Of a stretch of DNA of 42,916 bases, positions 1-7,778 are shown one piece after another (the first letter of the stretch is position 1; each line of letters opens with the position of its first letter). The notes beneath the pieces were generated by a model that ran no database searches, had not been told where the DNA came from, and was given only the letters and a program-made list of their open reading frames with translations. A program made the position numbers and the translations under genes. Source of the stretch: an uncultured Verrucomicrobia subdivision 3 bacterium (GTDB lineage Bacteria; Verrucomicrobiota; Verrucomicrobiia; Limisphaerales; UBA11358); assembly GCA_903875465.1 (NCBI GenBank), contig CAIQWB010000091.1:1-42916 (forward strand), in the 5' to 3' direction.

Positions 1-92
1 AGCGCAAAGCCCGAGGCTACCGGTCTTCCGAATATCAAATCGCCATGCTCTACTTCGTCGCCGGGAAATTAGAAATTCCTTACTATGGCTAA
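1..92 (+). CDS. C-terminal fragment of a probable transposase (ISL3-like), cut by the window edge
   Basis: Frame 3 is open from the left edge to a TAA at 90-92 and gives 29 residues beginning RKARGYRSSEYQIAMLYFVA and ending in PYYG. The run 'K.RGYR...Y...MLYFVAGKL' resembles the extreme C-terminus of DDE transposases of the ISL3/IS204 type, where an ARGYR-like stretch precedes a final hydrophobic helix. That is memory of the family and was not searched. The block of short palindromic repeats that follows fits a mobile-element neighbourhood. Only the last residues are visible, so no catalytic residue can be checked and it cannot be told whether the element is intact. It could also be the end of an unrelated protein. 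Confidence 0.45.
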   Translation, partial: RKARGYRSSEYQIAMLYFVAGKLEIPYYG

Positions 93-121
93 TTACCCAT
101 TACAAACGTCGAGGAACCAGA

Positions 122-179
122 TTTTTTACCCATTCAGCGGTGCCAGAGCGATCTGGCACGCCCTCCGGGGTGCGCGGGG
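122..179. repeat. 58-bp dispersed repeat, copy 1 (hairpin with GCGA loop)
   Basis: This stretch starts with TTTTTTACCCATTCAGCG and is repeated with the same length at 565-622; only the hairpin loop and a neighbouring base pair differ. It contains a perfect 8-bp inverted repeat, GTGCCAGA-GCGA-TCTGGCAC, with a GNRA-type tetraloop if transcribed. It ends in a G/C-rich block CCCTCCGGGGTGCGCGGGG. Confidence 0.85.
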
Positions 180-194
180 TTTGGGTGGGCTTTA

Positions 195-225
195 CCGGTG
201 GTCTCCAGGGGATTGCGACCACCGG
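195..225. repeat. 9-bp inverted repeat
   Basis: CCGGTGGTC (195-203) and GACCACCGG (217-225) are perfectly complementary around a 13-base spacer. It lies between the two dispersed elements of the repeat region and is not followed by a T-run, so it is not a typical intrinsic terminator. Confidence 0.65.
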
Positions 226-390
226 CTAATCCGGAACCAGGCAATAGAAATGCAGCGTTTGCTTGGTCTTTTTGTTCAAGGACTTCGTCGTGAACCGCTT
301 CCAGATCCATCGTGGATATGCTACGCGTCTCACTCCTCGCCTTGTACAAAAATCCACAGCGCAACCACTTGCCTTTCGATTGCATGGATC

Positions 391-456
391 CGGCTACTGG
401 CTGCCAAGCCTTTGGCTTGGGGGTTTAGGGCAGGGTGGGCTCATCGGATTACGCGC
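391..456. repeat. Second dispersed element, copy 1
   Basis: Starts CGGCTACTGGCTG and continues to CATCGGATTACGCGC. It matches 715-782 with a few substitutions and small length changes. It contains the small palindrome CCAAGCC-TTT-GGCTTGG. Together with the 58-bp element it forms a composite that occurs twice about 440 bp (first element) and 320 bp (this element) apart, suggesting duplication of a larger unit that has since decayed. Confidence 0.7.
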
Positions 457-564
457 GCCGTGGCGCAGGGGACGCAGAGTTGGGGGCACGCGATGTATTG
501 AAATATTGCCGGGGTTTGCGGTGGCTGGGGGCCACTGCCCTGCCCTGCCCTGATGGGGCCAAGG

Positions 565-622
565 TTTTTTACCCATTCAGCGGTGCCAGCAGGGTCTGGC
601 ACGCCCTCCGGGGTGCGCGGGG
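565..622. repeat. 58-bp dispersed repeat, copy 2
   Basis: Same length as 122-179 and nearly identical outside the hairpin loop. Here the hairpin is GTGCCAG-CAGGGT-CTGGCAC, so the 7-bp stem is kept while the loop differs. Conservation of the stem with a variable loop suggests that the fold matters, or that the two copies were inserted independently. Confidence 0.85.
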
Positions 623-637
623 ATGGGGAGCTGGTCA

Positions 638-657
638 CCCAGCGATGAATCGCTGGG
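638..657. repeat. 8-bp hairpin with TGAA loop
   Basis: CCCAGCGA (638-645), loop TGAA, TCGCTGGG (650-657): a perfect palindrome directly downstream of the second 58-bp repeat. The same TGAA loop recurs in the hairpin of the 137-bp tandem repeat. Confidence 0.8.
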
Positions 658-714
658 CTATTCGCTGGCGCCCTCCGGGCTGGGGATATAGCGCAGGTGA
701 ACTTGGGCGGCCAC

Positions 715-782
715 CGGCTACTGGCTGGCAGGCTTTCGGCTTGAGCGTTTAGGGACGGGTGAACGCATCGGATTAGGCGCGC
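715..782. repeat. Second dispersed element, copy 2
   Basis: Begins CGGCTACTGGCTGG and ends near GGATTAGGCGCGC; imperfect copy of 391-456. It directly precedes the 137-bp tandem repeats. Confidence 0.7.
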
Positions 783-800
783 AATACTTGGCTTATCTGC

Positions 801-1110
801 GTTGAGGCGGGCTGAAGCCCGCGCTCCGGGGAGGAGGGGCGGGTACGATTCTTACCAGTGGGTTGGGGAGTGCCGGGGGCGTCCCGATGGTGGCAGGGGG
901 GTGGGTTCGGTAGACCAGAGATGGTTGGCGTATGCACGTTGAGGCGGGCTGAAGCCCGCGCTCCGGGGAGGAGCGGCGGGTACGATTCTTACCAGTGGGC
1001 TGGGGAGTGCCGGGGGCGTCCCGATGGTGGCAGGGGGGTGGGTTCGGTAGACCGGAGATGGTTGGCGTATGCACGTTGAGGCGGGCTGAAGCCCGCGCTC
1101 CGGGGGGAGG
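801..1110. repeat. 137-bp tandem repeat, 2.3 copies
   Basis: Copy 1 is 801-937, copy 2 is 938-1074, and a 36-bp partial third copy is 1075-1110. Copies 1 and 2 differ at only three positions by eye. Each copy opens with the hairpin GCGGGC-TGAA-GCCCGC (807-822 in copy 1). Near identity implies recent duplication or active homogenisation. The partial third copy ends 75 bp before the CPBP start codon. Confidence 0.9.
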
Positions 1111-1185
1111 ACGTGATCCCCAGTCCGGGCGGGAGCTGGTCTTTTTCATGTTCCCCGGGCGCGGTTTGTACTAAGGTGTGCGGCG

Positions 1186-1932
1186 ATGCTGACAGTGAAG
1201 CGATGGCGGGCGGATGCGGTGATCCAGTTTTGTGGGTCGCTGATGGCCGGCTTTTTTCTGGGCAGCCTGATCATTGGGCTCTTGAACCAGTGGGGGGTGG
1301 CGGCGTTTCGGCTGCCGGATGGCTTTGGCGCGGTGGTGGTGGCCACACTGAGTTTTCAGGGGCTGGCCTGGGGTTTGATCACGATTTTTTTATGGCAGCA
1401 TGAGCTGACCTGGCCTGAGGCTTTCGGCTGGCGGGATCCGCAGCGGACGCGGGCGCTGCGGCTGGCCCTGCTGATGGTGGCGGGTTTGCTGCCGGTTTTG
1501 TGGCTGTTGCAAGCGCTGGCGGTGACGGTGCTCACGCGGCTGGGCTGGCCGCCCGAGGACCAGACGGCGGTGCAATTGTTTGAAAGCGCGCATTCGATCT
1601 GGGGCCGGCTCTACATTGGGTGGTTTGCGGTGGTGCTGGCGCCGGTGGCGGAGGAATTTATTTTTCGGGGCATGCTCTTTCCTTTCCTCAAGCAACTGGG
1701 CTTCCCCCGGCTGGCCTGGTTCGGGGTGAGCGGATTGTTTGCCTTGATTCATGTGAACGCGGCCATTTTTGTGCCGTTATTCGTCCTGGCGCTGGCGCTG
1801 ACGTGGTTGTATGAGAAAACGGATAATCTCCTGGCGTCGATTACGGCGCATGCCACGTTTAACGCGGTGAATCTGGTGCTGCTCATCGCCGAACCCTGGT
1901 ACCGTGCTCATTATCATTTGCCCGCTTCATGA
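1186..1932 (+). CDS. CPBP-family intramembrane glutamic protease (CAAX/Abi type)
   Basis: A 248-residue, strongly hydrophobic protein. It carries the three CPBP motifs in order: EEFIFR with glutamates 156 and 157 and arginine 161, a second motif FALIH with histidine 189 (asparagine 191 nearby), and a third HATFN with histidine 222 and asparagine 226. In the family these line an active site inside the membrane that cleaves prenylated or other membrane proteins; many bacterial members have unknown substrates. Several hydrophobic segments precede the motifs, consistent with six to eight helices. The ATG at 1186 is preceded by AAGGTG at 1173-1178, supporting this start. The stop overlaps the thiL start by 4 bp (ATGA), so the two are probably co-transcribed and translationally coupled. 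No link to thiamine or t6A synthesis is implied by family knowledge. Confidence 0.9.
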   Translation: MLTVKRWRADAVIQFCGSLMAGFFLGSLIIGLLNQWGVAAFRLPDGFGAVVVATLSFQGLAWGLITIFLWQHELTWPEAFGWRDPQRTRALRLALLMVAGLLPVLWLLQALAVTVLTRLGWPPEDQTAVQLFESAHSIWGRLYIGWFAVVLAPVAEEFIFRGMLFPFLKQLGFPRLAWFGVSGLFALIHVNAAIFVPLFVLALALTWLYEKTDNLLASITAHATFNAVNLVLLIAEPWYRAHYHLPAS

Positions 1933-2861
1933 ATGAATTCCAATTAATCAAGCGACTGACGCAGTCGCTGGCCACGAATCCCGCGGTGGTGGTGGGGCCC
2001 GGGGATGACTGTGCGGTGCTGGACCTGGGGGTGCCGGGGCAGCGGTTTTTATTGAAGACGGATGCGGTGGTGGAGGGCATTCATTTCACGCGGGAGACGC
2101 CGCCGGAAAAAATCGGCCGCAAAGCGCTGGCGCGGGGCTTGAGTGATCTGGCCGCGATGGCGGGCACGCCGATTGCCGCGCTGGTGACGCTGGCGCTGCC
2201 GAAGGATTTTGACCCGGACCAGGTGGCCGCCATTTACGCGGGCATGAATGCGCTGGCCCGGGAATTTAGCGTGGCGATTGTGGGCGGCGAGACGACCACG
2301 AATCCCGGGGGCCTGCTGATTTCCATCGCGCTGCTGGGGTCGGCGACGGCGGGGCGGATTCCGTTGCGGTCGGGCGCCCGGGTGGGGGACGGGATTTTTG
2401 TGAGTGGCACGCTGGGTGGTTCCATGGCGGGTCACCATCTGGATTTCACGCCCCGGCTGGCGGAGGCGCGGTGGTTGGTGGAGCATTTTGCGATTCACGC
2501 CATGATCGATGTGAGCGACGGGCTGGCGGGGGATTTGCGGCACTTGCTGCACGCCGCCAGCGTGGGGGCGGTGCTCCTGAAGACGAGCATTCCGGTGAGC
2601 CAGGCGGCCAAGGCGGCGGCCCGCGTGGGGACGAACGCCAAACCGGCGGTGCTGGCGGCACTGACGGATGGCGAGGATTTTGAACTGCTCTTCACCGCGG
2701 CTCCGGGCGACGCGGTGGCGCTGCTGGATGGCTGGAAACAGCAATTCCCGGACACCAAACTCACGTGCATCGGCAAAATTGTGGCGGGCGAGGGCATTCG
2801 CCTGAACGACCGGTACAGTTCCCAATTATTCCATGGCGATGGCTACGTACATTTCGCATAG
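1929..2861 (+). CDS. thiL: Thiamine-monophosphate kinase
   Basis: A 310-residue protein of normal ThiL length. The N-terminal half has the AIR-synthase-like signature: GPGDDCAVL near residue 22, the [10 protein letters not shown] stretch near residue 48, and [14 protein letters not shown] near residue 73. The later half has the GG-E-TT segment ([11 protein letters not shown]) and the ISDGL-type motif ([13 protein letters not shown]). The family phosphorylates thiamine monophosphate to thiamine diphosphate with ATP and Mg2+ in the cytoplasm, the last step of the pathway. Translation starts inside the stop of the protease gene (ATGA overlap), so start choice is well constrained. The 3' end overlaps tsaE by 29 bp. 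Other thiamine genes are not in the window. Confidence 0.95.
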   Translation: MNEFQLIKRLTQSLATNPAVVVGPGDDCAVLDLGVPGQRFLLKTDAVVEGIHFTRETPPEKIGRKALARGLSDLAAMAGTPIAALVTLALPKDFDPDQVAAIYAGMNALAREFSVAIVGGETTTNPGGLLISIALLGSATAGRIPLRSGARVGDGIFVSGTLGGSMAGHHLDFTPRLAEARWLVEHFAIHAMIDVSDGLAGDLRHLLHAASVGAVLLKTSIPVSQAAKAAARVGTNAKPAVLAALTDGEDFELLFTAAPGDAVALLDGWKQQFPDTKLTCIGKIVAGEGIRLNDRYSSQLFHGDGYVHFA

Positions 2862-3279
2862 TCCGGCGGAAACTGAAGCCTTGGGCGAAGGCTGGGGCCG
2901 GGCGGCGCAGAGCGGCCTGGTGCTGGCGCTTTCGGGGGATCTGGGCGCGGGCAAGACGCAGCTCGTCAAAGGGCTGGCGCGCGGGCTGGGGGTGACGGGC
3001 CGGGTGCACTCGCCCACGTTCACGCTGGTGAATGAATACAGCGGCGGCCGCCTGCGGCTGTTTCATCTGGACTTGTACCGGCTGGAAACCCCGGCGCAAA
3101 TCCGGTCCGCCGGGGTGGAGGAATTTCTGCAACCGGACGGCGTGGCGGTCATCGAATGGGCGGAGCGCCTGGCCCCGGAACTGCGTCCGGGGCCGCCCGG
3201 CGGTCCGTTCCGGCTGGTGACGGTGCGCCTGGAAATCACGAGCGACACCACGCGCACGATTGTCCACGACGAATTTTGA
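2833..3279 (+). CDS. tsaE: tRNA t6A37 biosynthesis ATPase TsaE
   Basis: 148 residues, typical for TsaE. A P-loop GDLGAGKT lies at residues 35-42 (lysine 41), followed by [10 protein letters not shown] and the HLDLYRL motif, then a W-x-E motif in VIEWAERL, all hallmark TsaE features. TsaE is the ATPase that works with TsaB-TsaD to make N6-threonylcarbamoyladenosine at position 37 of ANN-decoding tRNAs. tsaB follows 12 bp downstream, which supports the call. The start at 2833 lies inside thiL; an alternative in-frame ATG is at 2839, and no clear ribosome binding site separates them. Coupled translation from thiL is likely. Confidence 0.95.
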   Translation: MAMATYISHSPAETEALGEGWGRAAQSGLVLALSGDLGAGKTQLVKGLARGLGVTGRVHSPTFTLVNEYSGGRLRLFHLDLYRLETPAQIRSAGVEEFLQPDGVAVIEWAERLAPELRPGPPGGPFRLVTVRLEITSDTTRTIVHDEF

Positions 3280-3291
3280 CCACGTATACGC

Positions 3292-3978
3292 ATGATTATT
3301 CTCGGAGTTGAATTTTCCGCCCCCCAACGCACGGTGGCCCTGCGCCGGGGTGCGGCGCTGGCGGAGGCCACCGAGCAGGGCGGCCGGCACACCGCCGCGC
3401 TGGGCATGATAGAAAAGGTTCTGACCGAAACCGCCACGGGGCGGGGGGAAGTGGACATCCTGGTGGTGGGCCTGGGGCCGGGCTCGTACACGGGGATTCG
3501 CGGTGCGCTGGCGCTGGCCCAGGGGTGGCAACTGGCCAATGGGGTGAAATTACTGGGGGTCAGCAGTGTGGAGGCGATCGTGGCCCGTGCCCACGCGGAA
3601 CAACTGACGGGCCGGGTGGCCGTGGTGATTGATGCGCAGCGGACGGAATTTTATCTGGCCAGCTATGACGTCACGGCGGCCGGCTGGACGGAAATCGAGC
3701 CGCTACGGATCGTGCCGCTGGCCGAAGTGCAGGCCCGGGCGGAGGCGGGGGCATTGATTATTGGGCCGGAGGTGACGCGGTGGTTTCCCACCGGGCGCAT
3801 CGTTTTCCCCACGGCGGCCACGCTGACCGCACTGGCGGGGCAGCGCACGGATTTTGTGGCAGGGGAACACCTGGAGCCCATTTACCTGCGCGAAACGACG
3901 TTTGTGAAAGCCCCGCCCAGCCGGGTGATTGAGACCCCGGCACCGCAGACCGCCGGTCACGGCGACACCAGCCGGTAA
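3292..3978 (+). CDS. tsaB: tRNA t6A37 biosynthesis protein TsaB
   Basis: 228 residues with the TsaB/YeaZ N-terminus: the ILGVEFS strand, the RHTAAL segment (the family usually has H.E.L) and the diagnostic GLGPGSYTGIRGALALAQG around residues 63-81. TsaB is an ASKHA-fold scaffold that dimerises with TsaD in the t6A machinery. The second half is more divergent, as usual. It follows tsaE closely and is the last gene of the 1186-3978 run. Its 3' end overlaps the stop of the convergent GH16 gene by 22 bp, so there is no room for a separate terminator between the two transcripts. Confidence 0.93.
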   Translation: MIILGVEFSAPQRTVALRRGAALAEATEQGGRHTAALGMIEKVLTETATGRGEVDILVVGLGPGSYTGIRGALALAQGWQLANGVKLLGVSSVEAIVARAHAEQLTGRVAVVIDAQRTEFYLASYDVTAAGWTEIEPLRIVPLAEVQARAEAGALIIGPEVTRWFPTGRIVFPTAATLTALAGQRTDFVAGEHLEPIYLRETTFVKAPPSRVIETPAPQTAGHGDTSR

Positions 3979-5561
3979 TACGCGCCGCGATTGGTCGGGG
4001 CGAGCCGGGCGGAGTTGGGGTATTGGGTAAGGTCGGTCCAATTGGTGCCGAGGGCGCCGCTGGTGGCATTGGTCTGCCCCTGCAAATGGCAGACGATATT
4101 CGTGGGCCAGGTGAGCAGCACGGCGCTGTTCGTGCGGGTGAGGGCGAGGAGCAGCGGCGCGGTGGGACGATACAGGCGCACGTAGTCCACGGCCATGATG
4201 CCCGGGAAGGTGGAACCACTGTTAATGGTGCTGGTGCTGGGATTGCCCAAATAGTTCCCGCCCACCGCGAGGTTCATGATGATAAAAAACGACTGGTTAA
4301 AGGGAAAGGGATAAGCACCCGAGGCGCTCGACCAACTGGTCTGGGTTTGATACAGGTGGCCGTCCACGTAATAGAGAATGGCATTGGTGGTCCAATCCAG
4401 GGTGTAGGTATGGACATTGGTGACGGAATCGCCGGGCAAAAAATTGAAATACCCTGTTTCATCGCTGCCGGAGTGCAGGCTGCCCTGCACGGTGCCCAAC
4501 ACACCGCCATTGTTTTCCATGACATCGATTTCGCCACAGTTGGGCCAGCCGATGGTGTTGATGTTGGTGCCCAACAGCCACAGGGCCGGCCAGAACCCCA
4601 CACCAGCCGGCATTTGCGCCCGCCACTCGAGGCGGCCGTACTGGAGGGAAAACAACCCCTGACTCTTGATCCGGGCGGAGGTATAACTCGAACCACCGAG
4701 CGATTCTTTTTGAGCCATGACGTGGAGATAACCACCGGTCACGAGCGCGTTGTTGGTCCGGCTGGTATAATTCTCGAGTTCACTGTTGCCCCAACCGTTG
4801 TTGTTCCCGGTGTCATAGGTCCAAACGGCGGGGTTGAGGCTGGTGCCGTTAAATTCATCGCTCCAGACGATGTTATAACTGCCGTAAGGCGAACCGCCGA
4901 CGCGGGTTAAGGTCAGGTCATCAAAGTACACGGAGCCGGCGGAATTATGGGCATCCCCGGCGAAGACGACTTGGTACCGGACGAAATAGGTGCCGGCGGG
5001 CGCCACCAACTGGCGGACGGTGTTGGTGAGAATTTGGGTGACGGGGTTGTACTGGTTGGTCACGGCCAGATCCACCCATTTGTTGACGGGAAAGGCCCCC
5101 GTTGCCAGACCGTTGGTGGTAATCAGCAGCGAACGGTAGAGGGCCAGGATATTGGCGCTGGCGTCGCGGAAGGTGACTTCCAGCCAGGCGGCGTTTTGGC
5201 CGGCGATTTTATCCGAGTTGGTGGTGCAGGCCCAGCCATCGGCCGTGTAAACCGCTCCCGGGCCGGCGATGTAGTCCTGATAAACGCCGGTGTAGTTCAC
5301 CTGGCCGTTGAAGGCCTGGTAGACTTTGAAATAATTGGTGCCCGAATGGGCAACGGCGGCGCTGGTCTCGGTGTAGGTATTGCCGCCATAGGCATTCCAG
5401 CCAGGCAGATTTTGCGTCTCCCCACGCCCATCCGCTTCAAAGCCGGGATTACCCAGCAGGCCGGCGCCCCGGCACGCGGGCAGGAGCAGCAGGCCCAGGC
5501 CCGCGAGCCAAAAACCCAGCCCGACCTGCCGCCGGAACCATCGAGCGAGCGAGGCATTCAT
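3957..5561 (-). CDS. Exported glycoside hydrolase family 16 (beta-glucanase-like) with N-terminal binding domain
   Basis: 534 residues. A signal peptide is visible (arginines then a leucine-rich core ending near LLPACRGAG); the cysteine in LLPAC could be a lipobox, so the protein may be lipid-anchored. Residues about 35-225 form a jelly-roll-like carbohydrate-binding domain (NPGFEADG...). The catalytic domain follows from about 230 (WSDEFNG) and holds the GH16 active site GEIDVME with glutamates 344 and 349 as nucleophile and acid/base and aspartate 346 between. The family cleaves beta-1,3/1,4-glucans, laminarin, agar or related galactans; substrate is not decidable here. The last 70 residues form the tail seen on other exported proteins in the window (WTDL...YYRLVSP). 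It lies 24 bp downstream of GH3, so an operon is likely. Confidence 0.9.
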   Translation of the reverse strand: MNASLARWFRRQVGLGFWLAGLGLLLLPACRGAGLLGNPGFEADGRGETQNLPGWNAYGGNTYTETSAAVAHSGTNYFKVYQAFNGQVNYTGVYQDYIAGPGAVYTADGWACTTNSDKIAGQNAAWLEVTFRDASANILALYRSLLITTNGLATGAFPVNKWVDLAVTNQYNPVTQILTNTVRQLVAPAGTYFVRYQVVFAGDAHNSAGSVYFDDLTLTRVGGSPYGSYNIVWSDEFNGTSLNPAVWTYDTGNNNGWGNSELENYTSRTNNALVTGGYLHVMAQKESLGGSSYTSARIKSQGLFSLQYGRLEWRAQMPAGVGFWPALWLLGTNINTIGWPNCGEIDVMENNGGVLGTVQGSLHSGSDETGYFNFLPGDSVTNVHTYTLDWTTNAILYYVDGHLYQTQTSWSSASGAYPFPFNQSFFIIMNLAVGGNYLGNPSTSTINSGSTFPGIMAVDYVRLYRPTAPLLLALTRTNSAVLLTWPTNIVCHLQGQTNATSGALGTNWTDLTQYPNSARLAPTNRGAYYRLVSP

Positions 5562-5585
5562 GCGGCAGGTTGGGTAAAAGGCATT

Positions 5586-7448
5586 TCAATAAGTTAACCC
5601 ATAACCCACCGGAAACAAGGGCTTGCCGGAGGGAAATTGCGCGGAGAGTTGCTGGTCGTTCTTGGGCCAGGGGCGGGGCAGCTTGCCGGTGGGGTGGGCA
5701 TCGCCAAACAAGACATCGGCCACGCCGGTGCCTTCCGTGCCGGGCAGCCAGGCGGCGATCAGCGCCTGGCTGGCTTTCAACACCGGGCCGAGCACCATGG
5801 GCCGGCCGGAGTAAAGGACGGTGATCACGGGCGCACCAGTGGCCTTGGCGGCTTGCACCAGGGCGGTATCGGAGACGCTCAGGTCCACGTTCGTGCGGTC
5901 ACCAAACATCTCGGCGTAGGGTTTTTCACCCACGACCACGATGATGGCGTCGGCGCCGGCGAGATTTTGGCCATCGGCCGAATAGGAGACTTCGGTGCCG
6001 GAGGAAACGGTTTGGCGAATGGCGGTCAGCAAGGTCGTGCCGCCATGGGTGACCGCACCGGTGCTGCCCTGCCAGGAAATGGTCCAGCCGCCGCATTGCA
6101 GCCCGAGGTCATCCGCCGCCGGCCCGGCCACCACCAAATGCTTGAGGTTTTTGGACAACGGCAGGGCGTGGCCGGAATTCTTGAGCACCACGAGGGATTC
6201 GCGGACACATTGACGGGCGACTTGCCGGTGTTCCGGGGAGCCGATTTGGGCGGTCAAAGCGGGGTCGGTCCAGGGATTTTCAAAGAGGCCCATTTGCACT
6301 TTGATGCGCAGAATGCGGCGGACGGCATCGTCGATGCGGGATTGGGGGACCTGGCCCAAATTGACGAGGTCTTTTAAGTCGGCAATAAATTCGGCGTAAT
6401 TGCCCGGCTGGCCGAGGGCGGCGGGAATCATGATCATGTCCAGCCCGCCGTTGATGGAGGCCTCGACATCCTTCTTGTAGTCCGGCGAAATTTGATCGAT
6501 GGCGGCCCAGTCCGAGACTAGAAACCCTTGAAAACCGAGTTCCCCTTTCAAGACTTCGGTGAGCAAATGGCGGTTGGCGTGCATTTTCAGGCCATTCCAA
6601 CTGCTGTAGGAAACCATGATGGAGCCGACCCCGGCTTTGATGGCGGCGGCATAGGGGGGCAGGTAGAGCTTGCGGAGGGTGGCTTCATCGCACACATCAT
6701 TGCCCTGATCCTTGCCATTTTGGGTGCCGCCATCGCCGATATAATGCTTGGCACAGGCCAGGACGGAGGTGGGGCCGGAGGAGAGTTGGTCGCCCTGCAA
6801 ACCGCGGACGGCCTCGGCGCCGAGCGCGCCCACCAAGGCGGTATCGGAGCCATAGCTCTCGTAGGTGCGACCCCAGCGTTCATCCTGGGCCACGGCGATG
6901 CACGGGGCGAAGGCCCAGCGAATGCCGGTGCCGGCCACTTCCTGGGCGGTCACTTGTTCGGCCTGCCGCATCAAGGCGGGATCATGGGTGGCGCCGAGCC
7001 CGATGTGATGGGGCAACACCACGGCACCATCAATATTATTGTGGCCGTGCACGGCATCAATCCCGTAGAGCAAGGGGATTTTCAGGCGGGTCTGCAAAGC
7101 CTGGGTCTGGAATTCGTTGACGGCCTTAAGCCAGGTTTGGGGCTCATTGTCAGCCGGATCCGAATTGCCACCACTGAGCACGGAGCCCAGAAAATATTTC
7201 TGCACGTCCGCCTTGTCGTGGAGGGCACCCATATCCACCTGCACCATCTGACCCAGTTTCTCATCGAGGGTCATTTGGGAGAGAATGGCGTCCACCCGCG
7301 CGTCGTTCTTCGCGAAGTCCTGGGCGAAGGCCGCCGGAAGGGTGAGGGTTAACCCCAACAACGCCAGCGAAACTGGCAACCCGAGAATAGTGGTGCCAGA
7401 AACACGAACAGTTTTCCGGGCGGCGTGATATAAATATTGACGATGCAT
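5586..7448 (-). CDS. Exported glycoside hydrolase family 3 (beta-glucosidase-like)
   Basis: About 620 residues from the ATG at 7448, with a signal peptide ending near LPAAFAQ. The frame can be extended to a TTG at 7511, but that would place 21 extra residues before the signal peptide. GH3 features: MTLDEKLGQMVQ near the N-terminus, GIDAVHGHNN, the AKHYIGDG segment, and the nucleophile aspartate in GFLVSDWAA (about residue 313). The C-terminal alpha/beta sandwich domain follows (VVLKNSG...LPLSK; later VVVGEKPYAEMFGD). The family releases terminal beta-D-glucose from cello- or laminari-oligosaccharides, usually in the periplasm. The following GH16 endo-enzyme on the same strand makes a two-step glucan pathway plausible. 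No recognisable C-terminal sorting tail is present on this one. Confidence 0.93.
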   Translation of the reverse strand: MHRQYLYHAARKTVRVSGTTILGLPVSLALLGLTLTLPAAFAQDFAKNDARVDAILSQMTLDEKLGQMVQVDMGALHDKADVQKYFLGSVLSGGNSDPADNEPQTWLKAVNEFQTQALQTRLKIPLLYGIDAVHGHNNIDGAVVLPHHIGLGATHDPALMRQAEQVTAQEVAGTGIRWAFAPCIAVAQDERWGRTYESYGSDTALVGALGAEAVRGLQGDQLSSGPTSVLACAKHYIGDGGTQNGKDQGNDVCDEATLRKLYLPPYAAAIKAGVGSIMVSYSSWNGLKMHANRHLLTEVLKGELGFQGFLVSDWAAIDQISPDYKKDVEASINGGLDMIMIPAALGQPGNYAEFIADLKDLVNLGQVPQSRIDDAVRRILRIKVQMGLFENPWTDPALTAQIGSPEHRQVARQCVRESLVVLKNSGHALPLSKNLKHLVVAGPAADDLGLQCGGWTISWQGSTGAVTHGGTTLLTAIRQTVSSGTEVSYSADGQNLAGADAIIVVVGEKPYAEMFGDRTNVDLSVSDTALVQAAKATGAPVITVLYSGRPMVLGPVLKASQALIAAWLPGTEGTGVADVLFGDAHPTGKLPRPWPKNDQQLSAQFPSGKPLFPVGYGLTY

Positions 7449-7778
7449 GCGGTGTGTAATAGCGAAACGTTGTTCGGGGTAATATCTAGCGCGCACGGGA
7501 ATTTGAGTCAATCACTATATTCATAGGTTCTCCAAAATAGCTTTCCTCATGTTTTATGGCTATCTTGCCACCCAATTGCCCCCTCATGGCACGAGCTTTT
7601 ACTTGGCCAGCCCCCGACTGGCCGGCGAATTCTGAGCCAGCCAGGGCCGGTTGACTCCAGCAGGCAAGGAATCCCCGGCTGGCTGACGGGGGCACTCTTT
7701 CGGGATACGTCTGGTCAAAATTAGACTTGCTTTTATGGTGCATTATGGTCTAATTGATATTCAGAAGTAGTTTTTTCC
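7449..7778. promoter_or_regulatory. Divergent intergenic region between GH3 and the 1093-aa lipoprotein gene
   Basis: 330 bp that should contain both promoters. Palindromic content is visible: GGCCAG (7605-7610) with CTGGCC (7618-7623), and CAGCCAG (7638-7644) with CTGGCTG (7679-7685). Nearest the plus-strand gene is an AT-rich stretch with TTGCTT (about 7727) and TCTAAT (about 7749) at 16-bp spacing, a weak sigma-70-like pair. An 85-codon open frame on the minus strand (7486-7743) has no recognisable features and is not called. Confidence 0.35.

Larger units (their letters stand above)
93..1185. other. Repeat-rich non-coding region of about 1.1 kb
   Basis: No credible gene is seen. The open frames here have no recognisable domain, differ between repeat copies and are mutual shadows. 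The stretch is built from short palindromes, two dispersed elements each present twice, and a 137-bp tandem repeat, all listed separately. It separates the transposase fragment from the CPBP protease gene at 1186. The likely start site AAGGTG (1173-1178) for that gene lies at its right end. Confidence 0.75.

Noticed and set aside
801-1110. Possible CRISPR array
   Set aside because: The unit is 137 bp with no unique spacers; it is an ordinary tandem repeat.
85-1149. Several open frames of 60-138 codons on both strands in the repeat region
   Set aside because: They follow repeat boundaries, overlap each other in different frames and have no recognisable domain or ribosome site.
7486-7743. 85-codon minus-strand open frame upstream of GH3
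   Set aside because: No conserved motif or credible start context; it lies across palindromic intergenic DNA and overlaps the likely GH3 promoter.
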